Shown: positions 18,451 to 27,770, counted from the stretch's first letter. The stretch: 46,638 nt of DNA from an uncultured Bacillota bacterium (GCA_947644695.1 CANSAJ010000007.1:1-46638); one strand, 5' to 3'. Numbers and translations: made by a program. The notes: a model not told the origin generated them from the sequence alone.

Positions 18451-18480
18451 AAAAATATAGGAAATAACTCCTATATTTTT
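18451..18480 (+). terminator. Terminator after the small RHH gene
   Basis: AAAAATATAGGA (18451-18462) pairs perfectly with TCCTATATTTTT (18469-18480) over a six-base loop, ending in a T-run. The A-run on the other side would also allow leftward termination. Confidence 0.85.
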
Positions 18481-18510
18481 TAGTTGAATTGATTTTAATT
18501 GAGGTAGTAA

Positions 18511-18539
18511 TTGCTTTTATATACATTTTATGATATGAT
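18511..18539 (+). promoter_or_regulatory. Promoter of the lipoprotein gene
   Basis: TTGCTT (18511-18516), 17 bases, TATGAT (18534-18539), about 29 bases before the lipoprotein start. Its position shows that an upstream in-frame start at 18511 cannot be used. Confidence 0.65.
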
Positions 18540-18567
18540 TTCATTTAGTTTTGAGGGGGATATTTTT

Positions 18568-19026
18568 ATGGAAAATAGAAATTTTATAATTAATAAAAAA
18601 GATATATCAAAAATAGTATCTTATATATTAGCTGGTTCCATCGCTGCTTCAACATTGACTGGATGCGAATCTAAAAGAGATCCTATTTTAAAGGGTACAA
18701 TTTTAGAAGCAACTAGTGTCGTTACTTTTGAAGACGGAACAAAGGATATTGTCTTAGTAGATTGTTATTGTACTTATGATGTTTATAATCATTATTATAG
18801 TGTAATATCAGGAGAATACTTTTGTAGTAATAAGTGTGAAACTCCAGAGCTTTCAGGATCAACACATCAATATGAAATTATTAATGAAGAAGATATTGTT
18901 TGTTATTTAACAGCTCTGGATGTTACAAAAGCAATGCGAGGCGAATTAAGCGAGGATGATATAGTTGATATCGTCAATAGAGTTTTAGATTCAACCGAGG
19001 ATATAACTAATAATAAAACAAGATAA
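18568..19026 (+). CDS. Putative lipoprotein of unknown function
   Basis: 152 residues from the ATG at 18568, which follows a strong GAGGGGG site. N-terminal region: basic start (MENRNFIINKKDISK), hydrophobic stretch (about 16-29) and lipobox LTGC with C33 as lipidation site, so export and anchoring at the outer face of the membrane are expected. The mature part carries an FEDGTKDIVLVD strand pair and four cysteines in the centre (within about 66-90), then an acidic C-terminal helix. No catalytic motif or family recognised. It is an isolated plus-strand gene with its own promoter and terminator. Confidence 0.75.
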   Translation: MENRNFIINKKDISKIVSYILAGSIAASTLTGCESKRDPILKGTILEATSVVTFEDGTKDIVLVDCYCTYDVYNHYYSVISGEYFCSNKCETPELSGSTHQYEIINEEDIVCYLTALDVTKAMRGELSEDDIVDIVNRVLDSTEDITNNKTR

Positions 19027-19033
19027 TTATTTT

Positions 19034-19071
19034 AAGCAGAAATTAAAAGAGTTCATAAGTTTCTGCTTTTT
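19034..19071. terminator. Shared bidirectional terminator
   Basis: AAGCAGAAA (19034-19042) pairs with TTTCTGCTT (19060-19068), with T-runs outside in both directions. It ends the plus-strand lipoprotein gene and overlaps the stop codon of the converging minus-strand gene at 19043. Confidence 0.8.
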
Positions 19072-20635
19072 GTTTGTTCACTAAGTCTTGACTTAAATGA
19101 TATTGTTTAGATATACCTTTACCTGTATTTGGTACTTGGCTTGTATAAATGAAATCTGATATAAACACTGTTAATAATATAATACATATAGCTGTTTTTA
19201 TTTTTGAATTTATTTTCTTGTATATATTATCTAAAATTGGCGCTAGGAAGTAAGTAAAAGCACATCCGCCTAATCCGAAAAGCAAAAGTCCTTCAAGACA
19301 TATTCTACCATCTATATTTAGAAAATATCCTGTATAGTCCCAATATTTTAAATGTTTAAAAGTTTCTAAATACCATGCTGTTGTGTATTCTACTATTCCA
19401 CATAGAATAAAAGAAGATAGAAATAATTGGAAAGGTTTTTCTCTAAATCTTTTTAGGAAAAACAATATCATTATTCCTCCAAAACCATATATAGGTAACC
19501 AAGGTCCATGCATAGTTCCTCTGTTTACAAAAACTCCGTGATTTACTAAGTGATAAAATACTTCCCATATCCAGCCAATCATAGCGAATGTAAAAAATAA
19601 TAATATATAAGTTTTTAAATCATATGATTTATTATAATCAATTTTTAACCATTTCTTTGTTTTATCAGGTTTTATATTATATTTCTCATCTGGATAAGAA
19701 CCATCAACTTCTTTTTCTATTTCTAAGAGTGTATCATTTAAAAGTTTTCCGTTTTCTATGATATCTTTTTTCTTATTTCTTAATTCCATATATATTTCTG
19801 AATATAATGTTTCTTTATATATATTAGAGTAAAAAATACCACTTAGATTTAAAGTTATTACATTTAATAGACTCCATCCTATTAATGAAAGATCTACTTT
19901 AAATAAATTGAATTTTTCATTATTAGTTAGTTCTTTAGATAGTTTGAATGCTTCTTTTTTTGTAATGTTTGGGGTTTCTGCTAGTATGTATGGAATTAAT
20001 TTATATTCATAGTGTTTTATAAATCCACCTATTATTGTTAGAAACCAAAGTATTTCATATAATGTTTTTATAAATAGTATATAAGCTAAATGTAACGTTT
20101 TTTTAATTTTATATGGAAATAAAAGTTTTTCAAGTTTTGTATTTCTATATTTTCTTTGTTCTATAAAAAATCTATTTTTTCCTATTTCAAGAACTCTTAA
20201 AAAAATTGCATTAAATATGAATAGAATTATATTAGATAAAATTATAATTATAGCTATGTCTACTTTTTCTTCAAGTATCAATTTATTAAATCCATTAAGA
20301 AGACCATATATAAAAGAGCCACTTTTAGTTATTTCATTAACAAATGTTGATAAAACTCCATCATAATATTTTTCATTTATTTTGTCTTCTATTTTCTTTT
20401 CTTCTTTAGTTTTTAATAATATTTTATCTATTATTTCTTTTTTTGTTAATTTATTATCGTTTAAAACTTCTTTAATTTCTATGCTATTTGGATCTATTTC
20501 TAGGATACTGTTTCTGCTATTTGAAAAATTTCCTGTAAGTAAAAGAGAGCAAATAAATACTATTATCACATTTCTAAAATAGTGATGTTTTATATTTTGT
20601 TTTGCTTTCTTTTTTAATTCTTTTCTATTAAACAT
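19043..20635 (-). CDS. DUF975-like / CmpB-like fusion membrane protein
   Basis: 530 residues with about ten membrane segments. The first part (about 1-290) begins MFNRKELKKKAKQNIKHHYF and has the layout of the DUF975 integral membrane family (segments at about 21-35, 125-147, 180-202, 243-265). The second part (about 340-505) resembles the CmpB/putative ABC-transporter type IV family: FAMIGWIWEVFYHLVNHGVF, NRGTMHGPWLPIYGFGG and CLEGLLLFGLGG. The CmpB-like half usually stands alone. No ATPase partner is near. Function unknown; transport or envelope maintenance is possible but not shown. Confidence 0.7.
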   Translation of the reverse strand: MFNRKELKKKAKQNIKHHYFRNVIIVFICSLLLTGNFSNSRNSILEIDPNSIEIKEVLNDNKLTKKEIIDKILLKTKEEKKIEDKINEKYYDGVLSTFVNEITKSGSFIYGLLNGFNKLILEEKVDIAIIIILSNIILFIFNAIFLRVLEIGKNRFFIEQRKYRNTKLEKLLFPYKIKKTLHLAYILFIKTLYEILWFLTIIGGFIKHYEYKLIPYILAETPNITKKEAFKLSKELTNNEKFNLFKVDLSLIGWSLLNVITLNLSGIFYSNIYKETLYSEIYMELRNKKKDIIENGKLLNDTLLEIEKEVDGSYPDEKYNIKPDKTKKWLKIDYNKSYDLKTYILLFFTFAMIGWIWEVFYHLVNHGVFVNRGTMHGPWLPIYGFGGIMILFFLKRFREKPFQLFLSSFILCGIVEYTTAWYLETFKHLKYWDYTGYFLNIDGRICLEGLLLFGLGGCAFTYFLAPILDNIYKKINSKIKTAICIILLTVFISDFIYTSQVPNTGKGISKQYHLSQDLVNKQKAETYELF

Positions 20636-20691
20636 ATTACCACTTCATTTATGCTATTTTATCATTATTGTTTTTATTTTACAAATAGCTA

Positions 20692-21378
20692 TTATAGATT
20701 AATAGCTTTTATATCATTAGTTATATCTCCATTACCGTTTACTGGAATAGGTTCTCCTAGATAAGTAGATTTTGGTTTGAAAATGCATTTTATGAAGTCT
20801 TTGTCTCTAGCAAGTATTTCTCTTAATTCTCTATACATTTCTCCACTGTATCTTTTTGGATCTGAGCCAACTCCGTAAGCGTCTAAACCTAAAGATTCAG
20901 CAATATATAGAGCTCGGTGGAGATGATATTTTTGAGTTACAATTATTATTTTTTTTGCACCAAAAATTTCTTTCGCTCTGTAGATACTGTCATAAGTTGA
21001 AAATCCGGCATGATCCATAAATATATCACTAGACGGCACACCATTTTCTATTGCATAGTTTTTCATTACACTTACTTCATTATAGTTAATACTACCATGA
21101 TCTCCACTAACTATAATTTTTGGAGAGATGTTATTTTTGTAAAGATTAATTGCTTCATTTAGTCTAGCTTCTAACATAGGGCTTGGTTTATCTCCCCATA
21201 TTCCAGCACCTAATACTAGGATACAGTCAACGTTTTCTATTTTTATATCTTCAGTATTTTTTATTATGTATTTGTTTGTTGTTTGTTTTATGTAAAAGTT
21301 TATAGATAATAATACTATTAGAATTAATAATATAAATATAGTTAACACTTTAATTAATGATTTAATTTTAGTTTTCAT
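20692..21378 (-). CDS. SanA/YdcF-like DUF218 membrane protein
   Basis: 228 residues: one N-terminal membrane helix (about 10-28), then a DUF218 domain. Family motifs are VDCILVLGAGIWGDKPSPML (about 50-69), IIVSGDHG (about 88-95, usually SGG/SGDHG), STYDSIYRAKEIFG (about 127-140) and IIVTQKYHLHRALYIAESLG (about 144-163). DUF218 proteins are linked to envelope integrity and peptidoglycan precursor metabolism in Gram-negatives (SanA, ElyC), but the reaction is not firmly known. It overlaps the upstream DUF5131 gene by four bases (ATGA), so the two are translated together. Confidence 0.85.
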   Translation of the reverse strand: MKTKIKSLIKVLTIFILLILIVLLSINFYIKQTTNKYIIKNTEDIKIENVDCILVLGAGIWGDKPSPMLEARLNEAINLYKNNISPKIIVSGDHGSINYNEVSVMKNYAIENGVPSSDIFMDHAGFSTYDSIYRAKEIFGAKKIIIVTQKYHLHRALYIAESLGLDAYGVGSDPKRYSGEMYRELREILARDKDFIKCIFKPKSTYLGEPIPVNGNGDITNDIKAINL

Positions 21379-22121
21379 TTTTCACCCCTTTTTATTTTTT
21401 CTAAATATTCCATTCCCTTTTTTGCTTGAGAGTATTCTTTAAAATGATTTATTTTATAAGATTTACCATTTTTTATAAAGTTTGAACCAGTTTGATGAAA
21501 GTCAAAAGACACATTATATTTATCACATGTTTCTTTTATTTTTTTAATCCATTCAAAATCACATGGTCGTGCATTTTCATAAGATTCTCCACTTACAGAT
21601 ACTTCATCTATTTTTCCTGTTGCTAAGTATTTGTTTAAGTCAATATATTCTAGGATTGGTGATACAAATATAAATTTCTTTTTTGCTTTTATGTCAATTA
21701 ATATAGGCAGTCTAACGTCTGCTTTTTCCTGATTTTCAGTTGTAACAGCTATTATTACATTATCGTATCCATCTTTCCAGTCTAGTGGAATGCATTTATT
21801 GAATCTTTCTATTCTTTTTGTACAAATTAGAAAATAAACATCATTTCTTTCTTTGATAATTTTCCATGCATCTTCTCTCCATTCATCTGCTTCTTCTATA
21901 AAGAAATCTGAAGTGAAACAAGTTGCTACTACACTTTTAGGTGGAATTTTAAAATTGCCTTGTCTATCTTTTTTTAGTGGTAAGTTAAAATTTGTTTTTG
22001 ATTTCGTTATAGTATTTGTATCTTTATCTCTTTTAGAATCTAAGTAAAATACAAAGCAGTTTAAACATCCTGGACTACATTTGTGGCAGCCATGCCAAGG
22101 GTTCCAATCTTTTCTAATCAT
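21375..22121 (-). CDS. DUF5131 (phage Gp37/Gp68-like) protein
   Basis: 248 residues from the ATG that follows GGAGG (a start ten codons earlier lacks a site). The N-terminus carries the family signature WNPWHGCHKCSPGCLNC with cysteines C12, C15, C19 and C22, which suggest an iron-sulfur or zinc centre like that of radical-SAM-type proteins. Further on are KSVVATCFTSDFFIEEAD and the internal PILEYIDLNKYL and VSGESYENARPCDFEW segments, also typical (family GGESG motif). The family occurs in phages and chromosomes with no assigned substrate. Its ATGA overlap with the DUF218 gene implies a shared transcript. Confidence 0.8.
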   Translation of the reverse strand: MIRKDWNPWHGCHKCSPGCLNCFVFYLDSKRDKDTNTITKSKTNFNLPLKKDRQGNFKIPPKSVVATCFTSDFFIEEADEWREDAWKIIKERNDVYFLICTKRIERFNKCIPLDWKDGYDNVIIAVTTENQEKADVRLPILIDIKAKKKFIFVSPILEYIDLNKYLATGKIDEVSVSGESYENARPCDFEWIKKIKETCDKYNVSFDFHQTGSNFIKNGKSYKINHFKEYSQAKKGMEYLEKIKRGEK

Positions 22122-22171
22122 AAGAATTCCTCCATATTTGTTTTTAGGCATGTACAGATATTATATCATGC

Positions 22172-22198
22172 AAAAAGCAAATCATCTTGGATTCGCTT
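22172..22198 (-). terminator. Terminator after the GyrI-like gene
   Basis: Minus-strand AAGCGAATC-CAAGAT-GATTTGCTT (nine pairs, one G-T) followed by TTTG; it lies just after the stop at 22207. Confidence 0.75.
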
Positions 22199-22206
22199 AT
22201 TACTTG

Positions 22207-22845
22207 TCATTCAGTTTTACTTTTTATCGGTATTCTCAATACTGTTTTTAGTTTATCAACATTACATCTTCTGGGATCGCTTAAATATATTTCATGGTGA
22301 AATCTTTTATTTGAGATATCTGTTTCATAATTTAAAGATTCTATGTAGTCATGCATTAATTTTAAAGTTTCAGGTTCGTTATCATAAGAACCTATGTGCA
22401 TACATTGTACACATTCACCTTCATCATATTCTAAAAATTCCACTTTGCTATAATCTTTTTGCTTTTTTTTTGTTGAATCTTCTATTGCCCATTGGAAATC
22501 ATTTTTTGTTATAAAATCTGGTAAACGTATTAAAGATATAAAGTTAAAATCCTCTTTTTTAGTATAATCTATACTTTTATTATTTTCTTGCCACCAGAAT
22601 CCTTCTAGTGGTGGAACTACATATTCAAAATATCCTTTTATTTTATATGATGTTTTATAGCTCATTTTCAGAGTAAATGCTATAGTGTATAGAAGTTCAA
22701 TTGATTTTTTGTATTCACCATTTTCGTCATTGGGATTTCCTTTGCCTTTTACTGCTAAATAATTCATTTTTGGGATTGTAATTATACTCGGTTTATTTTT
22801 AGGCATATAAAATTCTTTATATTCTTTTTTGTAATCAAAAGCCAT
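22207..22845 (-). CDS. GyrI-like small-molecule-binding domain protein
   Basis: 212 residues. The start MAFDYKKEYKEFYMPKNKPS, then IITIPKMNYLAVKGKGNPND and KSIELLYTIAFTLKMSYK, followed by EGFWWQ and CVQCMHIGSYDNEPETLKLM, match the stand-alone GyrI-like family related to the effector-binding domain of AraC-type multidrug regulators. There is no DNA-binding domain, so it probably binds or sequesters a small amphipathic compound. The glutamate in the domain centre (E141 region, YDEGECVQ) is the usual ligand contact. Strong GGAGG start; monocistronic with its own terminator. Confidence 0.8.
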   Translation of the reverse strand: MAFDYKKEYKEFYMPKNKPSIITIPKMNYLAVKGKGNPNDENGEYKKSIELLYTIAFTLKMSYKTSYKIKGYFEYVVPPLEGFWWQENNKSIDYTKKEDFNFISLIRLPDFITKNDFQWAIEDSTKKKQKDYSKVEFLEYDEGECVQCMHIGSYDNEPETLKLMHDYIESLNYETDISNKRFHHEIYLSDPRRCNVDKLKTVLRIPIKSKTE

Positions 22846-22871
22846 TAATTTATCCTCCTATAGATATTTTA

Positions 22872-23090
22872 TCATAGAATTTGAGATGAAATAACAATAA
22901 AATTTAGGCTTTCTATTTTTTCTATTATTTCATTTAATAAAGATTCTTCTTGGACTTCTATAGTTATATCTTTGTTTTCTAAAGATATCGTATAGGAATT
23001 TATACCTTTAATATTTTTTAGAGTTTTATCAATTCTTTGAATACATCCTTCACATTTTATTCCTTCTATTTGTAATTTTATTTTTTTCAT
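22872..23090 (-). CDS. CopZ-like heavy-metal-associated (HMA) protein
   Basis: 72 residues, a single ferredoxin-like HMA domain. The metal loop is GIKCEGC (C14 and C17), in place of the usual GMTCxxC. Such proteins carry Cu(I) to P1B-type ATPases in the cytoplasm. It overlaps the end of the Cu-type ATPase gene by four bases (ATGA), with its ribosome site inside that gene, so the two are coupled. Last gene of the metal-efflux operon. Confidence 0.85.
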   Translation of the reverse strand: MKKIKLQIEGIKCEGCIQRIDKTLKNIKGINSYTISLENKDITIEVQEESLLNEIIEKIESLNFIVISSQIL

Positions 23091-25258
23091 TTTATCCTCC
23101 TTAATCGTAGCGAATTAAAAACAACAGTTAGACTACTTATAGTCATCATTATGCTGCCAAGCATAGGTGTCATAATAATATTATATTTTTCAAATAGACC
23201 CATAGCTATAGGAATAATTATTATATTATAGAAGAAGGCACAGAATAAATTTTGTTTTATTATTTTATATGCTGTTTTACTTATATTTATTAAGTCTAAA
23301 ATATTAATAAGATTATTGTTCATTAATATTACATCTGATTGTTGTATAGCAATTCCAGTCCCATCATTTATACTTATTCCTATTGTTGATTTTGATAAGG
23401 CTGGAGCGTCATTTATTCCATCTCCTACCATTATTACTTTATCTCCATTTTTAATTAGTTTATCAATGTAGTTTGCTTTTTCTTTTGGAAGCACGTTAGA
23501 TATAATATTAGTAATTCCTAATTCTTTTCCTACAGATGTTGCTACTTTTTCATTATCACCTGTTAACATTATTGGTTCTATGTTATTTTCTTTTAACTTT
23601 TTTATAGTTTTTTTAACTTCATCTCTTATTATGTCTTTTATACCTACTAAACCTATTATTTTTTTATTTTCTAATATGTAAAAATAAGTGCAGTTACTAT
23701 TTAGTAGATTGTTTAAGTCTTTCTCTTTTGTTTCGTTTATTTTTAAATCGTTTAATATTTTTTTATTTCCTAAATAATAATCATTGTTATTTATCTCAGC
23801 TTGTATTCCTTTTCCATCTATTATTTTAAAGTTATTTACTTCTAATTTTTCTGTAACTTTGAAAGCTGTTTTTATAGGATGAGTTGATTCATTTTCAATA
23901 TTAGATGTTATATTTATTAGTTCTTCATCTTTATATTTAGAATAGTTATATAGTTTATATAGTTTAAGAGTTCCATATGTAAGAGTGCCTGTTTTATCGA
24001 AAACAATTTTATTTATTGTTGGTCCATTTTCAAGAACTTCACTATTTTTTATGAAAAGACCTTTTTTTGCGCATAAGCCATTACTTACTACAACAACAAG
24101 TGGAACTGCAAGTCCTAGGGCACAAGGGCAAGCGACTACTAATACTGTGATAAAATGTAAAAGTGATTTTTGAAAAGATATGCCTATTAAAAGTCCTACT
24201 ATAAATGTCGATATTGCTATTAATATTATTAGAGGCACAAAGTATCCACTTATCTTATCAGTAATTCTTTGAATTTTATTTTTAGTATTAGTGCCTTCTA
24301 CAACCAATTTTACTATTTCGGATATTGTGGTGTCTTTTCCTATTTTTTTTGCTTCATATTCTATTACTCCATCATAATTTATAGAACCCGCGATTACAGA
24401 TGAGCCTTCTTTTTTTAAAGCTGGTTCACTTTCACCAGTTATAAAACTTTCATCTAAATATGATGAACCTTTAATGATTATACCGTCTACTGCTATTTTT
24501 TCTCCAGGACGACATATTAAAATATCATTTGTTTTTATTTCATCTATTGTTACTGTTTTTTCTCCATCTTGTGTTTTTAGGTTTGCATCTTGTGGTGTTA
24601 TTAATGCCAGTGCAGTTATTGCATCTTTAGTTTTATTTTTACTTATATTTTCTATGTATCTGCCTAATTTAATAAAGTATATTATCATGCATGACGATTC
24701 AAAATATAAATTATGAATATTATTTGATGTATTAATTAGAATATTTATTGTTTCGTAAAAACTATAAAAGAAACTTGATATAACACTAAAAGTTACAAGT
24801 GTATCCATGTTTGGCATTCTATGTATTAGATTTTTTATACCATTTTTTAATATATCTTTTCCATAATATAAAAATATAAAAGTTAATAGCAATTCTATTG
24901 TTGAAAGAATTTTTGGATTATCAAATATTATTATAAATGGTATATTTAGCATATGTCCCATTGATAAAAACATTATTATTATAGTTAGTATTCCCATTAA
25001 GATTAATTTTATTTTTTCATGTTTATTTGATTGTACTTTTTCTAATCCTTTAAATTCTCCTAAACTTTCAAATCCAGCATCCGAAACAAATTTTTCTATT
25101 TCTTTAATTTTTAAGTTTTCGTATTCAATTGTTGCTATTGATAGGATAAGATTTACAGATGCATTTTTTATATTTTTTTGTCTGTTTAAGTATTTTTCTA
25201 ATCCGTTGGCACAGGCGCTGCAGGTCATTCCATCAATTTTTAGTATTAGTTTTTTCAT
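23087..25258 (-). CDS. copA: Copper-exporting P1B-type ATPase (CopA)
   Basis: 723 residues. Order: one HMA domain with GMTCSAC (10-16), membrane helices from about 85, actuator TGES (274-277), transport-site CPC (377-379) in membrane helix 6, phosphorylated D421 in DKTGTLTYG, the HP pair of the nucleotide domain (STHPI, about 457) and GDGINDAP. The last helices have FYN and MMTISS, the pattern of Cu(I) pumps. It uses ATP to export Cu(I). It is translated from inside the end of the preceding Zn-type ATPase gene (26-base overlap). Only one HMA domain, compared with two in Bacillus CopA. A copper-sensing CsoR or CueR gene is not next to it. Confidence 0.93.
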   Translation of the reverse strand: MKKLILKIDGMTCSACANGLEKYLNRQKNIKNASVNLILSIATIEYENLKIKEIEKFVSDAGFESLGEFKGLEKVQSNKHEKIKLILMGILTIIIMFLSMGHMLNIPFIIIFDNPKILSTIELLLTFIFLYYGKDILKNGIKNLIHRMPNMDTLVTFSVISSFFYSFYETINILINTSNNIHNLYFESSCMIIYFIKLGRYIENISKNKTKDAITALALITPQDANLKTQDGEKTVTIDEIKTNDILICRPGEKIAVDGIIIKGSSYLDESFITGESEPALKKEGSSVIAGSINYDGVIEYEAKKIGKDTTISEIVKLVVEGTNTKNKIQRITDKISGYFVPLIILIAISTFIVGLLIGISFQKSLLHFITVLVVACPCALGLAVPLVVVVSNGLCAKKGLFIKNSEVLENGPTINKIVFDKTGTLTYGTLKLYKLYNYSKYKDEELINITSNIENESTHPIKTAFKVTEKLEVNNFKIIDGKGIQAEINNNDYYLGNKKILNDLKINETKEKDLNNLLNSNCTYFYILENKKIIGLVGIKDIIRDEVKKTIKKLKENNIEPIMLTGDNEKVATSVGKELGITNIISNVLPKEKANYIDKLIKNGDKVIMVGDGINDAPALSKSTIGISINDGTGIAIQQSDVILMNNNLINILDLINISKTAYKIIKQNLFCAFFYNIIIIPIAMGLFEKYNIIMTPMLGSIMMTISSLTVVFNSLRLRRIK

Positions 25259-27116
25259 TTATTTCTCCATTTTTAATTCTTAATACTCTTAGCGAATTAA
25301 GTATTGAAATTATTGTAACTCCAACGTCTGCGAATACTGCTGCCCACATAGTGGTTAATCCTAATACGCTTAGTATTAATACACTTATTTTTATGATTAT
25401 AGCAAATATTATATTTTCTTTAGCAATTCGTACAGTTTTTTTTGATATTTTTATAGCACTTGCTAAACATGAAGGCATGTCATTCATAATTACTATATCT
25501 GATGCTTCTATTGCAGCATCGCTTCCTATTGCGCCCATTGCTATTCCTATATCTGAAAGTGCTAATACTGGTGCATCATTTATTCCATCTCCTATAAATA
25601 CAAGTTTTCCTTTAGATGATTTTTTAGTAATTAATTGTTCAACTATATTAACTTTATCTATAGGCAAAAGTTCTGCATAATATTCATCTAGATTTAGTTC
25701 ATTAAATACATACTTACTTATGTTATCATGATCACCTGTTAACATAATATTTTTAAGTTTTAAGTTTTTAAATAATTTAATTGCTTTATAAGAATCAGTT
25801 TTTATTTTATCTGAAATTAATATTGTTCCTGCAAATTTATTGTTAATTGCTATATAGATTATTGTGCCAATGTCATTACATTCATTAAATTTAATGTTAT
25901 TTTCTTTCATTAGTTTTTCATTACCTACAAGAACAGTTTTTCCATCTATTTGTGACTTTATACCACATCCAGATATTTCTTTAGTTTTTGTTATTAGTTT
26001 TTCATCTATTTCTTTTCCATAATATTCTTTTAGTGAAATTGCTATTGGATGATTGGAGTAATTTTCTGCATATGTAGCAAATTTTAATAATTCTTTTTCA
26101 CTATATTCAAGTGCATTTATTTTCTGTACAGTGAATACACCTTCTGTTAATGTGCCAGTTTTATCACATACAATAATTTCAGTATTTGAGAGAGCTTCTA
26201 AGTAATTACTTCCCTTTATTAATACGCCTATTTTAGATGAAGCGCCCAAGCCACTAAAGAAAGATAATGGAATAGAAATAACTAATGCACATGGGCATGA
26301 AACTACTAAAAATGATAAAGATTTATATATCCAGTCAGAAAATATTTGATTTTTGAAGATGATAGGTGGTATTAAAGCCAACAATAGAGCAATTAACACA
26401 ACTATAGGCGTATATATTCTTGCAAATTTACTTATGAAGTTTTCTGATTTGGATTTTTTAGTACTAGCATTTTCTACAAGGTTAAGTATTTTACATACAG
26501 TACTTTCTTCAAACTTTTTTGTAACTTTAATTTTTAGTATACTATCTATATTTATGTAACCGCTTAGTACTTCATCATTTACTTTTATTTTTCGTGGAAC
26601 TGATTCACCAGTTATAGCAACTGTATTTAGAAATGATTCACCTTCTATTACAATTCCATCTAATGGTATTTTTTCTCCTGGTTTTACAAGTATAATTTCT
26701 CCTATATTTATTTCTTCTGGGTTTACTTTTTTTGTTTCTTTTAAGGTTAAAAGATTTGCATAATCAGGTTTTATATCCATTAAATTAGAAATAGATTTAC
26801 GAGATTTGTTTACTGCATAGCTTTGAAATAACTCTCCAATTTGATAGAACAGCATTACTGCTACAGCTTCTTCTAATTCGCCAATTAATGATGCTCCTAT
26901 TGTTGCTAAAGACATTAGAAAATTTTCATCAAATATTTTTCCTCGTAATATGTTTCTGAATGCTTTTAGTAATACGTCATATCCCACTATTAAGTAAGCT
27001 AATATAAAAAGAAGTATGTTTATTATTTCATAATTAAATTTAATAATTATAGATATTAGCGTGAATATAAATGATATTATTATTTTTATTATTTGTTTTT
27101 TGTGTTTTTGATTCAC
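25233..27116 (-). CDS. cadA: Zinc/cadmium/lead-type P1B ATPase lacking its own HMA domain
   Basis: 627 residues from a GTG start 6 bases after GAGGAGG. No N-terminal metal-binding domain; it begins straight with membrane helices (about 10-47). The actuator TGES is at 169-172, CPC at 274-276 (SCPCALVISIP), phosphorylated D318 in CDKTGTLTEG, and the last helix has FADVGVTIISILNSLR with the aspartate typical of Zn2+/Cd2+/Pb2+ pumps. The missing HMA domain is encoded by the gene immediately upstream, so the usual protein is split in two. It exports divalent metal with ATP. Regulated by the CadC-like repressor at the head of the operon. Confidence 0.9.
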   Translation of the reverse strand: MNQKHKKQIIKIIISFIFTLISIIIKFNYEIINILLFILAYLIVGYDVLLKAFRNILRGKIFDENFLMSLATIGASLIGELEEAVAVMLFYQIGELFQSYAVNKSRKSISNLMDIKPDYANLLTLKETKKVNPEEINIGEIILVKPGEKIPLDGIVIEGESFLNTVAITGESVPRKIKVNDEVLSGYINIDSILKIKVTKKFEESTVCKILNLVENASTKKSKSENFISKFARIYTPIVVLIALLLALIPPIIFKNQIFSDWIYKSLSFLVVSCPCALVISIPLSFFSGLGASSKIGVLIKGSNYLEALSNTEIIVCDKTGTLTEGVFTVQKINALEYSEKELLKFATYAENYSNHPIAISLKEYYGKEIDEKLITKTKEISGCGIKSQIDGKTVLVGNEKLMKENNIKFNECNDIGTIIYIAINNKFAGTILISDKIKTDSYKAIKLFKNLKLKNIMLTGDHDNISKYVFNELNLDEYYAELLPIDKVNIVEQLITKKSSKGKLVFIGDGINDAPVLALSDIGIAMGAIGSDAAIEASDIVIMNDMPSCLASAIKISKKTVRIAKENIIFAIIIKISVLILSVLGLTTMWAAVFADVGVTIISILNSLRVLRIKNGEINEKTNTKN

Positions 27117-27117
27117 A

Positions 27118-27342
27118 TTAAACCTCCTCGATATTTACATCTGGTTCTTCTTTTTTTATTATTTTTTTTATTTTTTCAAGAGCATCATTTTTATTTTCTT
27201 CTTCACATTCGAAAGTTAATTTTTCAGTCATAAAACTTATACTTGCATTATCTATTAAATCTATTTTATTTAATGCTCTTTCTAGTTCATTAGCACAGTT
27301 AGCGCAGTCTAAATTTTTAATTTTATAATTATATTTTTTCAT
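27118..27342 (-). CDS. Free HMA-domain protein, split N-terminal domain of the Zn/Cd ATPase
   Basis: 74 residues with the metal motif NLDCANC (C13, C16) and an acidic C-terminal tail (KKEEPDVNIEEV). In most CadA proteins this domain is the N-terminus of the ATPase (LDCANCA is the classic CadA/ZntA form); here it is a separate gene whose stop is one base from the GTG of the ATPase gene. It may act as a metal donor or as a separate regulatory domain. Good AAGGAGG site. Confidence 0.85.
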   Translation of the reverse strand: MKKYNYKIKNLDCANCANELERALNKIDLIDNASISFMTEKLTFECEEENKNDALEKIKKIIKKEEPDVNIEEV

Positions 27343-27355
27343 TTTTCCTCCTTAT

Positions 27356-27718
27356 TTATTTTAGATGTTTTATATGTTCAAGACCTATTTCAAATAGTTT
27401 AACTATGTGATCATCATCTAAAGAGTAATAGACTTCTTTTCCTATTTTTTTACATTTTACTATTTTATTTTTTCTTAGAGATGCAAGCTGATGAGATATA
27501 GATGATTTAGTCATATTTAGAACATTTGCTAAATCACAAACGCACATTTCTTTTTGATCTAAAGCAAATAATATTTTACATCTCGTTGTATCTCCAATTA
27601 GCTTATATAAGCTAGCTAAATTTAGTAGTGTATTTTCTTCTGGCATTTTTTTCAATACTTCGTCTACCGATTCTTTGTGAATAATATTACAATCACAGAA
27701 AAATTCATTTCTTGACAT
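27356..27718 (-). CDS. cadC: CadC-type (ArsR family) metal-responsive repressor
   Basis: 120 residues; the ATG at 27716-27718 has GGAGG seven bases upstream, while a start four codons earlier lies inside that site. Winged-helix ArsR fold with the recognition helix at KSSISHQLASLRKN (about 71-84). Metal ligands of the CadC site are present: C8 and C10 at the N-terminus with C59 and C61 in the EMCVCDLA motif. A second set, D102, H104, H115 and H118 at the C-terminal helix, fits the zinc site of that family. It should release DNA on binding Cd, Pb or Zn. Two operators sit at its own promoter. First gene of the operon. Confidence 0.92.
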   Translation of the reverse strand: MSRNEFFCDCNIIHKESVDEVLKKMPEENTLLNLASLYKLIGDTTRCKILFALDQKEMCVCDLANVLNMTKSSISHQLASLRKNKIVKCKKIGKEVYYSLDDDHIVKLFEIGLEHIKHLK

Positions 27719-27744
27719 ATTAACCTCCATTATATTTTATTCAT

Positions 27745-27766
27745 TAGTTGAACGTGTGTTCAACTA
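27745..27766 (-). promoter_or_regulatory. Operator 1 of the metal operon (CadC site)
   Basis: TAGTTGAAC-GTGT-GTTCAACTA is a perfect inverted repeat of nine bases a side and contains TGAA-N6-TTCA, the ArsR/CzrA-type core. It lies at the start point of transcription, where binding would block RNA polymerase. Confidence 0.8.
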
Positions 27767-27770
27767 TTAT

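Noticed and set aside
18511-18567. Earlier start for the lipoprotein gene
   Set aside because: The promoter lies over it, and the lipobox distance and GAGGGGG site fit the later ATG.
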